A stretch of 64,000 nucleotides of DNA from Trachythela sp. YZ-2020. Lineage: Eukaryota; Cnidaria; Anthozoa; Malacalcyonacea; Clavulariidae. Shown here in pieces: positions 1 to 11,232 of the stretch. The stretch spans positions 1,054,001-1,118,000 of the forward strand of contig JADLSH010000061.1 of NCBI GenBank assembly GCA_016169945.1, written 5' to 3'. Both the position numbers and the translations under genes were made by a program. Each line of letters starts with the position of its first letter. The first letter of the stretch is position 1. The notes under the pieces were generated by a model. The model did no database searches and was not told where the DNA came from. It was given only the letters and a program-made list of their open reading frames with translations.

Positions 1-1117
1 AATTAAGATGGAATCGAATTGTTGTGGGTTTTGGCTGAATCCAATACGCAATTCTTTACATTTTGTTTGGTTTAGTTGAAATGAGCTTGTACAATAAATT
101 CGTCCACGTTCCTTTGAATATAGCCTGCTTCTCCTTTGTTCACTGATTCTGACATAGTTGTATCGTCAACAAACTTCCAATTATTAGATGTTGCAATATT
201 GATATCGTTTATCATTATGATAAATAGCCATGGGCCTAACAATGTACCTTGAGGAACTCCCGCTGTAAACATTTTCCATTCCGAATAGCAATCTTGGCTT
301 AGTTTTACTCGTTGTTTTCTGCAGGTTAAAAAATCGGTTATCCAGTCAATTGTCCATGAGAGTAGATCATACGTTTTTAATTTCTGAACTAATAGGAGAT
401 GGTCGATCAGGTCGAATGCTTTTCTGAAATCAAACAACATTACTCTAGTTGTCCTACCGTTACCATCAGTGGATCCATTCCATTCATGGAGCATACTTAT
501 GAGCGCTTGGGTAGTACTTGAATTTGGGATTGTTCCATACTGGTTTCGATCTATTTTCTTTAACACAGCTGGTTTGATAAAATTTTGCACCACATAACCC
601 TCAGCGATTTTTGATATTATCGGGGTCAAAGAGATTGGACGCAAATGTTTATTTACGTTACGTACTGGTTTTTCTTTTGGAATTGGAACAATATTTGCAC
701 ACTTCCAAGATTGAGGTAAATGGGATTCACTGTATGACTGGTTTAGGATAACTGAAATAGGTCGAGCAAGGATGTCAGCATTTTCTTTGAGGACCCAACC
801 TGGAATACCATCTGGTCCTGTGGACTTCCTTGGGTTTAACGATGATAGACGCAGAAGGGCTCTAACATAATTCTACCCTCTTTTTGCTTGGAATAGGTTG
901 GTGGTAAGGGATTAAAGTGCTGCATTGGTTCCAGAAATCCTTCATTGATTAAGTTAGCAAGTTGATGCGGGCTGAGATCCAGTGGTGTTAAATTAACTGG
1001 GTCAATTTCTAAGTTATGGAGCACCGACATAATACCTTCTGAATTTGTAACTTGCTCGGACATACCGCTAAGTTTTTTTATTTCTTTCCACCACCTAGCA
1101 GGAGCACTCTCTTTCAA
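1..1117 (-). pseudogene. LINE reverse transcriptase domain (broken)
   Basis: The minus-strand translation from about 1117 down to 1 gives a linker (PARWWKEIKKLSG), then RT blocks: GPDGIPGWVLK near 810, NIVPIPKEKPVRNVNKHLRPISLTP near 690-620, the palm 'FDFRKAFDLIDH' near 435-400, 'AGVPQGTLLGPWLF' near 270-225, and the catalytic-box variant 'KFVDDTT' near 175-155. FVDD is a tolerated form of the YADD box in CR1/L2 RTs. Frame changes near 840 and again near 73 break the protein, and the thumb continues beyond base 1. The role in an intact element is target-primed reverse transcription of its own RNA. Confidence 0.82.
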
Positions 1118-1147
1118 TTCTTTAACTTTTGCGTCATAAAACTTAGA

Positions 1148-2349
1148 TCAACAGGACTTTCTCTCGCGATTGACTTCATTTCTCAAACTTCGGAATGTTA
1201 TTACATCTCCTTGTTTTAGGCATTTTTGACGACGTTGGATAAGATGTTTCAATTTTGAAGAGATCCAGGGAGGGTCATTGGAAAATTTTACTTTTGAACG
1301 AATTGGAAGGAGTGTATTCAATCTGTAATTAATAATGGATTCGAGTGTATTAACTTGGTCTTCACAGGATACTTGATCTTCAAGTAAGGATTGTAAGCCT
1401 ACTTGTTCTAGGTATTGTCTAAATGCAAGACGTTTGGATGGTCTTGTATCTCTGGATTTGGTTTTAAACGTAGATTTTGCAACTTCGCAACGACTACGAG
1501 GTTGGACCACAATTGATGCGTGATCTGAGAGGCCAAACGGCGAGAACTTTTCGGGCTCACTGTAATAACTATTTAAGTTGGTCAGAATTAAATCCAAGAT
1601 ATTGTGTCCTCGTGTAGGAAATATGATCAACTGTTTAAGTTTAAAGCCATTTTGAAGTCGGGACGTATTTACTTTATTAAAGTCGCCCGCAACAATAATG
1701 CCACTGTTCGGAAATCCGGCTTCAATGCAAGTAAGACATTCCAGTAAATAGTTTATCAGTGATGGGGCGTCTGCACTGGGTGGATGGTACACTACGCCAA
1801 GTATAATATTTGAAATTCCTCTTGGAAGACGCGAAGGATTGAGTTTTAACCAAAGTACTTCAAAATCTTCGTTTGAGAGGTCGCTTAGCGTCTCGAATCT
1901 GATTGTTTTTCGGATATAAGCACAAACTCCACCATGAATACTTGTGGATCTATCACGTCTTATTAAATTATAGTTGTTGATATGGACGACATTGTCGTGA
2001 ATGTGATCCTGAAGCCAAGATTCAACAATGCATACAATATCCAGGTTGTTTATAGCTACACATTCCGGACTTCATCGATCTTTGGTGCCAATGACATAAC
2101 ATTCGACAGCAATATTGAGGCCACAAATACGTTGGGTGAGCCGACCGATCTTACAGACTTTATTACGGGAACATTAATAAGATTTCTTGAACGAAAGTTC
2201 CTATTCACGCGCTTTATCCTCTTGAAGCGTGTTCTCATTATTACACTAATGTTATTTCTTTTCTCGAATTGTTCCTTGGTCGTGGGATTCATGTAATTGG
2301 GAGTTACCAGTGAAGGTAGGATGGTGGTTGGACCATTTAGAATGGACAA
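1148..2349 (-). pseudogene. LINE endonuclease domain and ORF2 N-terminus (broken)
   Basis: Minus strand. The leader ends in 'LSNVMSLAPKIDEVRNV' (about 2110-2056), the usual start of the endonuclease fold. After a single-base frame change come 'NNYNLIRRDRS', 'GGVCAYIRK', 'GVVYHPPSADAP' (about 1800-1765), 'IIVAGDFN' (about 1695) and 'SPFGLSDHASIV' (about 1545-1510). The D in GDFN and the SDH motif are the conserved endonuclease catalytic positions. The domain nicks target DNA to prime reverse transcription. At least two frameshifts split it. It is a relic, not a host gene. Confidence 0.8.
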
Positions 2350-2372
2350 ACGTGGACAATTTAGAATTACAA

Positions 2373-3925
2373 CTATTTGGACACCCGGACAGACTTGAAG
2401 TGCATTATGTTATATCTGGTTTTCGGGAGGGATTCCATATTGGTTTTCACTCTAAAATAAAACTAAAATCAGCATCCATTAACTGTCCTTCCTCCTATGA
2501 GAATTCTACGGTTATTGATGAGTATTTAACCACTGAAATCCACGCTGGTAGAGTTTTTGGCCCATTAAAAACTGCATCGTTTCCTAATCTGCAAATTAGT
2601 CGTTTTGGCGTGATTCCCAAGAAAAACAAAGTTAATGCGTGGCGCCTTATCTTAGATCTATCTTATCCTCTTGGGCACAGTGTCAACGACGGTATCGATA
2701 AAAACGAATTTCCTGTGCACTATAGTAAAGTTGACGATGCAATTAAATTAATTTTCAAAATCGGAAAGGCGCGTTAATGGGTAAAGTCGACATCAAAAAC
2801 GCGTATCGCATCGTCCCAATCCACCCTGATGAGTATCACTTGTTGGGCATGAAATGGCGCGACCATTATTTCATTGATCTTGCTTTACCTTTTGGGCTTC
2901 GCTCAGCGCCTTATATTTTTAACAGTTTGGCTGACTTATTCGAATGGATCCTTATTAACAATTATTTAGTTCCTGAGCTGTTACATTATCTCGATGATTA
3001 TTTTACCGTAGGCCTTTCGGCCTCACCTGTTTGTACTCAGTCGCTGCACGCAATCCAACAAGCAGCAGGTGACATTGGTATCCCTCTGACCCCTGAAAAG
3101 ATTGAGGGACCTTCAACATGTCTGACTTTTTTTGGAATCGAACTTGATTCAGTTCAAGTGGTTGCACGCTTGCCTTTAGATAAATTGTCTGACTTATTAA
3201 CTCTTGTTAAACAATGGGCGAACAAAAAATACTGTAAACGCAAAGAACTAGAATCATTGATTGGCAAACTTAGTCATGCCTGTAATATCGTTCCTGCGGG
3301 TCGCACATTTCTACGTCGTCTAATGAATCTAATACGCGACTCTAAACGCTATTGGACGTCTACTCGCATTTCTCGGGCTTGTCAGTTCGACATCCAGTGG
3401 TGGTTGGATTTTTTACCATCAAGGAATGGGGCATATTTTTCGATCTTCCCGACTGGGCCCCTCTAGCAGATTTTGAGCTATCTAGCGATGTTTCTGGGAA
3501 GAAGGGTTTCGGAGTGTATAATAATGGCGCTTGGTTTTACAAAGCATGGCTACCCACTCAGCAACCACTAGGCATGGCATATAAAGAACTGTACCCAATC
3601 GTCCTTGCATGTCACATCTGGGGTCCCTTGTGGTCAAACAAGCGCGTAAAATTTTGGTGTGATAACCAGAGCGTTTCTACATATTTTACAATCAAGCACT
3701 TCAAACGATGACAATATCATGCATTTGGTTCGCGTTCTTTTCTTGGCTACCGCAAAGTTCAATTTTCGCGTGTGTGCTGCGCATGTTCCAGGTAAATCAA
3801 ACACGATTGCTGACTCCCTTTCCCGTTTCAACTTACAGGAATTTTTCCGACTCGCTCCCGAAGCTCACCCCACACCAGTGGACATACCAGAGAGTTTGCT
3901 AGCGCAACTGACATGCAATCTCTAA
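2373..3925 (+). pseudogene. YR-retroelement reverse transcriptase and RNase H (frameshifted)
   Basis: RT begins 'HPDRLEVHYVISGFREGFHIGF' style, then 'FGVIPKKNKVNAWRLILDLS' (about 2610-2665). A frameshift near 2767 separates it from 'MGKVDIKNAYRIVPIHP' (2777 on). The palm has 'LPFGLRSAP' and the catalytic 'LLHYLDDYF' (about 2980-3005). RNase H follows after a shift near 3460: 'LSSDVSG' (D), 'AYKELYPIV' (E), 'FWCDNQSV' (D), and after another shift near 3690 'AAHVPGKSNTIADSLSR'. The catalytic residues are preserved although the frame is broken three times, so inactivation looks recent or partial. In the family, RT copies the element RNA and the recombinase integrates the circular product without target duplication. 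Confidence 0.82.
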
Positions 3926-4869
3926 AAGATCATACGAACACTTTGTTGTTTCACGGTCTCGCGAAGTCCACTCGAAAAACATATTCGGCCTGGCAACGAC
4001 GATTTTTGGAATTTTGTTACTGGTCTGGAAATGTTCATGCAAACGGTTCACCTCTGCCAGCTAACGAGCAAACTCTAATGTTTTTTGCCGCACACTTATC
4101 TCGAACTCTTAAAGTTAGTTCGATTAAAGTCTATTTATCGGGAGTACGGTCTTTGCACATTGAACAGGGTTTCAACAATCCATTAGAAAATTGCCTTCGT
4201 TTGGAGCGTGTTTTGCGAGGAATTAAGCGGGTACAAGGGACTGGAATAAAGCAGCGCCTGCCCATTACTATAGATATATTACGCAAACTCCAGCAGATTC
4301 TTGATCTACACAACTACTTGGATGCATTGTTTTGGGCCGCGTGTTTGACAGGATTCTTTGTTTTTTTTCGGTGCGGCGAATTTACGACACATTCATCGCA
4401 CTTTGACGTCAACACTAATTTATCTTTGAACGATATCCAAGTCGATAAGCATATTAGCCCCACGGTTGTGTTCATAAACATTAATGCCTCGAAAACAGGT
4501 CAGTTTCGCTGGGGGCTTGTTTTACGTATCGGGGCTTCTGGTACGAATATCTGTCCTGTTCAAGCCCTCATGAACTATCTTCATCACCGTGGTAATAGTC
4601 CGGGGCATCTATTTCTTCTCAAAAATGGTCAACCCTTATCGCGTGCTAAGTTTTGCACTTGGCTGAAGGATGCTATGACACGTATTGGCGAGCCTGGACT
4701 TTATTCAGGGCATAGTTCTAGAATAGGTGCTGCTTCCACAGCCGCTGCTGTAGGTATCCCAGATCATTTAATCAAAACACTCGGTCGTTGGATAAGCGAC
4801 GCTTATCAACTATATATTCAGACTCCGTCCTCTATATTGGAGAACGTCGCCTCACGCTTGGTAGCTTAA
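3913..4869 (+). CDS. Tyrosine recombinase of the DIRS/Ngaro-like element (intact ORF, 318 aa)
   Basis: One uninterrupted ORF. The N-terminal SAM-like DNA-binding half includes 'STRKTYSAWQRRFLEFC' (about residues 20-36). The catalytic half has the first arginine in 'FFRCGEF' (about residue 153), the H-x-x-R box in 'YSGHSSRIGAA' (about 265-275) and the tyrosine nucleophile region 'LGRWISDAYQLYI' (about 288-302). These R, HxxR and Y positions are the tyrosine-recombinase catalytic set used by DIRS, Ngaro and Crypton elements to insert circular DNA. The start overlaps the end of the RNase H frame. It is the only full-length protein of this element; no splice signals are needed. A host-domesticated role is possible but nothing here shows it. 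Confidence 0.85.
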   Translation: MQSLKDHTNTLLFHGLAKSTRKTYSAWQRRFLEFCYWSGNVHANGSPLPANEQTLMFFAAHLSRTLKVSSIKVYLSGVRSLHIEQGFNNPLENCLRLERVLRGIKRVQGTGIKQRLPITIDILRKLQQILDLHNYLDALFWAACLTGFFVFFRCGEFTTHSSHFDVNTNLSLNDIQVDKHISPTVVFININASKTGQFRWGLVLRIGASGTNICPVQALMNYLHHRGNSPGHLFLLKNGQPLSRAKFCTWLKDAMTRIGEPGLYSGHSSRIGAASTAAAVGIPDHLIKTLGRWISDAYQLYIQTPSSILENVASRLVA

Positions 4870-5082
4870 CCACGGTTAACTATATGCCTGCCTTAGTTAA
4901 CAATATATTACCGTAAGCGTGCGCATTTTAAAAATTTACTGTAGTTTTTCTTTTTATTGGTTCGTTCGCATTGGGGTTTTCAAGTTTCATAGCCTTGACG
5001 TCTAGTTGTTACTAGTAATTCATAGTTAATACATTTATAAACATGTCGTTGTGTCGTTTTATGCATTTATAAACATGTCCTA

Positions 5083-5159
5083 TGGTGATGTATCCTCCCA
5101 TAGTACGGTTTTATGGCGCTTAGAGATTTTTCGGCTACCTACGGTGACGTGTCCTCCCA
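5083..5159. repeat. Left remnant of the 58-bp satellite, cut by element E1
   Basis: About 1.3 units of the repeat whose core reads cctcccatagtacggtttt then atggcgctt. The last unit stops at cctccca (5159), exactly where E1 begins, and the array resumes at 11245 with catagtacgg. This is direct evidence that E1 inserted into a pre-existing satellite. Confidence 0.9.
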
Positions 5160-5171
5160 CACTCTAAAAAC

Positions 5172-5520
5172 AGGTGTGTTTAATTACACACCAAGGTGTG
5201 TTTAATGACACACCAAGGTGTGTTTCATTACACACCAAGGTGTGTACTTTTTACACACCTTTCTACGCACTTTTGGAAAACACCCCTTGGTGTGTTAGAA
5301 AACGCACCTTGGTGTGTAAGAGAACACACCATGGTGGGTCACAAAACACACCAAGGTGTGTTATGGAACACACTTCCTTTTAGCACACCTTTCTTTGATG
5401 ACTGTAAGGTGTGTTAAGTTGCACACCTTTTGAATGAAAACACATCTTGGTGTGTTCGACAACACACCTTTGACTTTTTATAGAAACACACCTTGGTGTG
5501 TTACAGAACACACCTCGCAC
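5172..5520. repeat. Left subterminal palindrome array of E1 (ACACACC..GGTGTGT)
   Basis: About 14 copies of an imperfect palindrome, typically acacaccaaggtgtgt or acacaccttggtgtgt, spaced by 4-15 variable bases. Spacer sequence and length vary while the palindrome stays constant, so this is not a simple slipped repeat: selection or gene conversion acts on the motif. Apparent ORFs across it are repeat artefacts. Confidence 0.9.
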
Positions 5521-8500
5521 GGATATTTTAAACAAAACACAGCATGGAATGAGAAAGGAAATGCCTTTTAAAGTGGCTCCCTACATTTTCTAAAAGAGAT
5601 AGTAGATTTCCTACTTAGATCCACAGATTGACAATTATTTTTGGTTTGAAAAACAAAGAGACTCGACTGACTTGAATACAACAGTGATCGAGTTAGTTAT
5701 CATAGTTGGCGTATATAATGTTTTCTTTAGTTTTCTTGTTTATAGATGTGAAAAATTATAACATGTTTAACTTATGTGTATGACAAATATGTATGATAAA
5801 TTATTGGTGCAATCCCTCTCCATCCCAACCGCCCCTCCCCCTCTGTCCCACAGTCCCTGGTTAAAGCATTTTAAACCCAAACTGATATCTTAAAACGTCA
5901 TTATCACCATAGCAACGGCGGTAATAGATGTTTCTCGAAAAATTTCAAACCGTTCAGTTATTATTTTGATAAAATACCTTAATTATATGTTAATATCCTT
6001 CCTTATACCAGAATTCCACATGTATGCTATAATATATATTTCTACGAAAATATTGAAATATATCGGGCAATATATCGGTATGCTCAAGTTTGAAGGGCAT
6101 CTCAGCGACTATCTAGTTATTTTAGAGCTCTATAAGTAATACAAAATCTTAAACATTTAATGGTGATTGAAGTTTTGTCACTCTATCAAAGAATGAACGA
6201 AAAATGAATATTCCGCAATGCGCGTTGACTGACAGACTGGTGTCTAGTCTTCTTACTACGCGCGCAAAGGTTCTCGGGATAGAGTCATCACACCTCCATA
6301 TTTTAAAATTTTTATTTTTGTTCTGTTAGTCCAAATCGAGCTCGAAATTTTGTATTTTTGACCCAAGATAAACTGGATTTTCAGAAGCAATACATCGGCG
6401 ACTACTGAATAATATTCAGGTAAGGTTATTGTTATGTTTTATATGTAAATTAGAGCGATTTTGTTAGGAAATATTTGCAATCTTCGTTCGTGGATGTCAA
6501 GCATGTTGTCCGCGCTTAAAATTTGAATTTGCCGCGACAATATATGAATTAAAACGCTGAAAATAATACAGTTCCAATTTCAAATTACTTCAGCAAACGC
6601 TGCTAACAAAATCTTCACTTTTACTTGGGCTTTCAATGTTTATATTTACCAACTGTATATGACAGATTGGCAGTTAAATACTCAGAGCCCATCTGGTCCT
6701 AGTATATAGCTTTATTTAAAGATTTAACCACTTCAAATATCAGCTACAACTTTCATATAAGATTTTAACATAATTATGTTGATACATATGCAGTGAAAAT
6801 GGAGAAAAACAAAGTATTGCCTATTCTAAATATATTATTTGAGTTCAAGAGATTGCATCCTTGTCACCACTAACTGGTATACTGTCAATCAGAGTCATGT
6901 ATCTAAATTCTGCTGTATTTTGTAAGCTGAAATGTTTCATCGATACTAATAGGTCAGATTCGCATGACTTTTATATATTTTCACATGTCCGAAACCTGTC
7001 CAAGAATGTAAAATCACTGGGCCCATTGTCCAACTATTTAATACTATCACAGGTGAATGTTCGAATGCCTGGTTGATATATTGCCGATAAGTGGATATTT
7101 GGTAGTACCAGGAATATTCTCCCCTTTTACACAAAAATAGCTTGCTTCAAAAGTTAATCATAGATGTTAAATTATATCATGCCTATGTTCCAAGAGTAGA
7201 GAGGACTAACACTATGCCCTACTTATCCATGTATCAGCGGCTTCCCCCTGGGGACCCAGAGGCATTTGCCAAGTGTTTGCATCCCATGGGGGTGGGGGAA
7301 AAGTCAAATTTGGTTCTCAAGCCGAAAACCCACAGGAAAGTACCCAGGAGATTTTGATTTAGAAACTCCCAAATGTGACTTGGATGCATTGAATTTATTA
7401 TGAATTTATAGGATTGGTCTAGGGCCATTCATATTATACATTTCCTACCTTTTGCTACAAGTCATTGTTGATGTTTTAGTGTTGATAAGTCAGTCAATAA
7501 ACAAGAGCTTATACCGCTTGCAACTGCCTCTGTAACTTGATATAGGATTGAAAAAAAGATACTGCTTGAGGGTGGGGGTTGTATTTAATACCTGTATCTT
7601 GTCCCCAAGGGAATTTGCTAAGGTTTGACTGGGTAAAAAGACCAATCCCCCTGGGTCCTGGCGCAGACAGAAGCAATGTGTGGATATGGAACTTATTGCC
7701 AGTGCCGGACACTTTGCGAAATATTGGGGGTGCGAACTTAGGTTGCCAACATATAACCATCCTTCTGTTGCTGCAAATCTCAATTCTTAAAACCATTTTC
7801 GCTTAAAATTTCATGCAAATTTACTTAAATTTTAGCCTATCAAGGCTTTTGTGGTTGTAAATTCATTGATACAGCTTTGTTACACAGTTAACCAGCTATC
7901 ATTCAAAGGCTTTGAGAAATTATTGGAGGGGGCAACTGCCCCTCTTGTCCCCCCCCCCCAGTGTCTACCACTGCTTATTGCAAAATACTTAAAATTGATT
8001 ATGATTTTAGATATAACTGTAATTTAATCCAATAATAGTTTACTCTTACATGTATAGTATGCGTACCAGGGTTCATTAATTAATGTTTTTGTGTCTGTGA
8101 GCAAAATTTATTACCTTTTGAAATGTGCTTGCAAATTAAAATACATCTTATATTTTTAGATTATATAGTCCCCCTTACTGTCTGCCACTGCTTAATATTA
8201 CAGAATTCTATAATGTTCCTGCGCAAATTGAAAAGGTAATACATTTTGTACATATTTAATGATGCCTGACCGTTACCAATGTTGAGTGGTTAATCATTAA
8301 GGATATATGCCCTAATTCCCCATACGTTAGTTTACTATGTTTAACACCACATGATTGATTGATTGTACTCGTCGCAGACCGCTGGATGATGGTGGGTTAA
8401 CCGAACTGTTTACCCATGTCTCTTTTTAACCCATTAAGACAATTTGCTCATTTCACCCTAGTGGCCCTACATTCCTATTTCACTCTGTCTAAATGCCAGA

Positions 8501-10108
8501 CGATTTTACTTGTTAAGAGAAAGAGTGTTGGATATGCATGGCTTAAATAGACATAATTATTGGCATTCAATATATACTCCATTATATGTATTATAAGTTT
8601 GTCCTAATATATATTTTACTTCTCTTGAGACAGATATTGTATATTTGGAGCTGGCGAAACAAGGTATATTTCTGTATGGTTCACCTTGTCCTCAGGACTC
8701 AAAGACTAGAACAATGATATATTACTGGAAGAGACAAAACAAATGCTACAAGGATTGAATGAACTGCAGCAAGTTATGTGTGTTTGATATTGGCCAATGT
8801 GACAATGTAAAAGGTATTCAGATCATGGAAAACTTAGGGTTGCAGTCTTTTGACAATCACATGTCTACAAACTATGAGACGATTAATATCAGTATAGTAT
8901 TCTAACTCTAATTAACTCCTCACTTATGGTTAACCTATTAAACCGCAATGTGCCTTAATTCGCTATTATTCTCTGTCTAATACCAGGCAGTTTTTCAATC
9001 AATAATGATATACAGCAACCTGTTCTAAACCAGGCTGTTTTAATCAGTGGGTTGTCTCACAACAAGGTAGATTATAATTATACTCTGTCTCACTGATGAA
9101 GCTAGAGATAGCAACTGGTTGTGCTATGCAAATTGTTGATTCTTTAATTATTGAAACCTTCAGAAATGCATTGTCTTTGGCCTATTTTAATGCATGCTTA
9201 TTTGAATAGCAAGAGCAGTTTCCATGGCTTGCTTTGCCAATTGATGCTCTTTCTAACTGCAGACAATTTGAGTAATCAAAGGGAGAGTAGGAGACTGGGT
9301 AGACATTATGTACAGGTAATACCATAAGCTATCTCTCTTGGATGAGAAAACCTCTGGTCGCAATAGGGACTTACAAAAATAACAATTAGAATTTTTGTAT
9401 TTTTATGCAGTGCAAAGATTTGATACAGTATGTAGTTAACTAATTCAAGGTTATGGCAGTTGACTGAACATGTGTAAAACTACCTGAAAAATACAATAAG
9501 AAGTTCGACGTTTCGAGCGAAGGCCCTTTGTCTGGACTTCTACTAACTTCCAGACGAAGTTTTACACAACAGTCAACCGCCATATTTGCTATACTCTAGC
9601 CACACTGGCACCGCACGATCGAGATAATTCAAGGTTAACCGATTAATGTCCAATGCATTTGAAAATAGTGTGTTAATTTTTATTCTCCTAAGATTCTATT
9701 GTGGCCAGATGTTTTGCTTAATCCAAAAGAGCTAGCTTATAGCATTACGTGATGTCCAGGCAGTCTACCAGTCTTCAGGTAGTTTTACAGAACAGTCAAC
9801 TGCCGAGTATCCCACTCTCCTTATAATAACTCAAATACAGGTTTCAATAATTTAAAAAATATAGTTGCATAGCATGGCTAGTTGCTAATGTCTAGCTTCA
9901 CCACTGAGACAAAGTATATAATCTAGCTTGCTTTCTGCAGGACATTTGATGTTTGGCAAGTGCTATTTACTGCGGGATATTTAATGTTGTGCATGTGCTC
10001 TGACCTCAGACCTCATATTCTATGTTGGATGTGTAATCGTATTCTAGTTGAGTAGTTGTCTTTTACACCAATATCTACATTGACACTCACAATATTTGTT
10101 TTCCATAG
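5521..10108. other. E1 interior, noncoding as far as can be seen
   Basis: No convincing coding exon. From about 5973 on it is homologous to the interior of E2 (read inverted). About 8000-9075 is present here but missing from the E2 copy, where cttattgcaaaatactt joins directly to a segment ending in tatactctgtctca. About 7235-7320 and 7565-7690 are GC-richer blocks (ccctggggaccc.. and cccctgggtcc..) also present in E2. A PLE terminal fragment with a degenerate hammerhead-like core lies at 9475-9600, and its counterpart in E2 is at 43735-43890, so that insertion predates the duplication of the core. Between 5521 and 5972 I see nothing. Confidence 0.6.
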
Positions 10109-10449
10109 CCCTCGTCAGCAATGGAGAGTATAATCTGGGACAAAATGGTCCAGTTTTGTGTACTGTGCACTGGGTGCCCGGAGGATGTAGACCAGTTAAT
10201 GATTATTGGGGAGAACCAAGTGTTTGTTGAATGCCCTGCTACTGATGTGATCAACGCTCTGATAGATGTCATATCCGCGCACTACCGTACGTTTTCAATG
10301 TTCCCTACCCAGATGGTATGGTTGTGGCCTTATCCTTTCTTCAGGAAATTGTGTTGCGATCAAGCAATAATGCATACAAAGGTACAAAGTACTCAGCATT
10401 AATGACTGAACTGAACAGTAGCATGTCAATAGCTGAAAACGAACTGTAG
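10109..10449 (+). pseudogene. Probable 3'-terminal exon of an unrecognised E1-core protein
   Basis: It follows a good acceptor (tttgttttccatag, 10095-10108) that is conserved in the E2 copy. Reading from ATG 10121 gives 'DVDQLMIIGENQVFVECPAT' and 'DVINALIDVISAHY'. After a small frame change near 10290 the other frame gives 'YVFNVPYPDGMVVALSFLQEI', then stops near 10447. That 'YVFN.PYP....LSFLQE' block resembles the C-terminal segment of many uncharacterised invertebrate proteins (family resemblance from memory, unnamed). The E2 copy has lost about 30 bases here and has a 2-base indel, so both are broken. I cannot give a function. Confidence 0.4.
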
Positions 10450-10849
10450 AAATATTCTGTTATGTAATCCTACAAAATAGTCTGTATATTATTTAATAGT
10501 CTTAACATTACTTTATAGTCTTAATAAATTATTTAACAATTATTATAGTATTATGCTTTCTTATATAATGGTAAAACTAGATTCAAAAATCATGGTTGCC
10601 ACAGAGTAACTTTGAAAATACAAAGCACTGCACAATCTGGGAATGAGTATAACATTTGAATTCTGTGTTTCAACCATCTTGCAATCATTGAAACATAGAA
10701 TTAAGATGTCAACCATTTTCGATGTGTGCATTGTTTTGTATGTTCTTAAGCCCGATTCAATTTGTGTGTTCTAAGTTGTGTTTTAGGAAAGGTGTGTAAT
10801 AGAGTACAGGGTCAATACATGTGTTGTCTAGCACAGCTTTAGCTGTGTA

Positions 10850-11232
10850 ATAAAACACACCTTGGTGTGTCAAAACACACCTTGGTGTGTTTAAAAACAC
10901 ACCTTGATGTGTTAGAAAACACACCTAGGTGTGTTAGAAAACACACTTCTTCCAAAACACACCTTTAGGTGTGTTAAAATTTGGACAAGCCGAAAACACA
11001 CCTTTAGGTGTGTTTTCTAACACACCTTATGGTGTGTTTAACACATCTATTGGTGTGTAACTAAACACACCTCAAGGTGTGTTTAACACACCCTATGGTG
11101 TGTTTAACACACCTTAGGTGTGTATCAAAACACACCTTAAGGTGTGTTGAACACACCTTATGGTGTGTTACAAAACACACCTAAAGGTGTGTTAAAATTT
11201 GGACAGAAAAGGTGTGTTAATTTAACACACCT
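10850..11232. repeat. Right subterminal palindrome array of E1
   Basis: About 20 copies of the same imperfect palindrome as at the left end (acacaccttggtgtgt, with variants such as acacacctttaggtgtgt and acacacctcaaggtgtgt). The array sits directly inside the right terminal inverted repeat. Upstream (10770-10850) are singletons such as gtgtgtaatagagtac, also found at 42595-42640 in E2. Confidence 0.9.

Larger units (their letters stand above)
1..2349 (-). mobile_element. CR1/L2-like LINE, degenerate, continues past left edge
   Basis: A non-LTR retrotransposon read on the minus strand: from right to left come an N-terminal leader, an apurinic-like endonuclease, a linker and a reverse transcriptase. 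The reading frame breaks several times (near 2056, 1800, 1148, 836 and 73), so the copy is dead. The RT is still open at base 1, so the 3' end lies outside the window. The family assignment (CR1/L2/Rex1-type, Jockey superfamily) rests on the endonuclease and RT motifs listed separately. A second copy of the same broad type lies at 33000-34800. The 5' end abuts the DIRS-like element at about 2350-2375. Confidence 0.85.
2373..5082 (+). mobile_element. DIRS/Ngaro-like tyrosine-recombinase retrotransposon
   Basis: The domain order RT, RNase H, tyrosine recombinase on one strand is diagnostic of YR retroelements (DIRS/Ngaro). RT and RNase H are broken by frameshifts; the recombinase ORF is intact. 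Behind the recombinase lie about 210 bases of noncoding sequence with a repeated segment (catttataaacatgtc near 5030 and 5063), then the 58-bp satellite. I could not delimit the split or inverted terminal repeats expected for DIRS or Ngaro, so the element boundaries are estimates. The left end is fused directly to the 5' end of a LINE in opposite orientation. Confidence 0.8.

Noticed and set aside
5174..5417. Cys/Thr-rich small proteins in the E1 end array
   Set aside because: Repeat-derived reading of the palindrome array.
7490..7806. Overlapping frames on both strands in the E1 core
   Set aside because: GC-richer repeat block, broken differently in the E2 copy and without splice or domain support.
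9092..9110. ctgatgaagctagagatagc as a hammerhead core
   Set aside because: No GAAA after a stem II and no complementary stem I strands.
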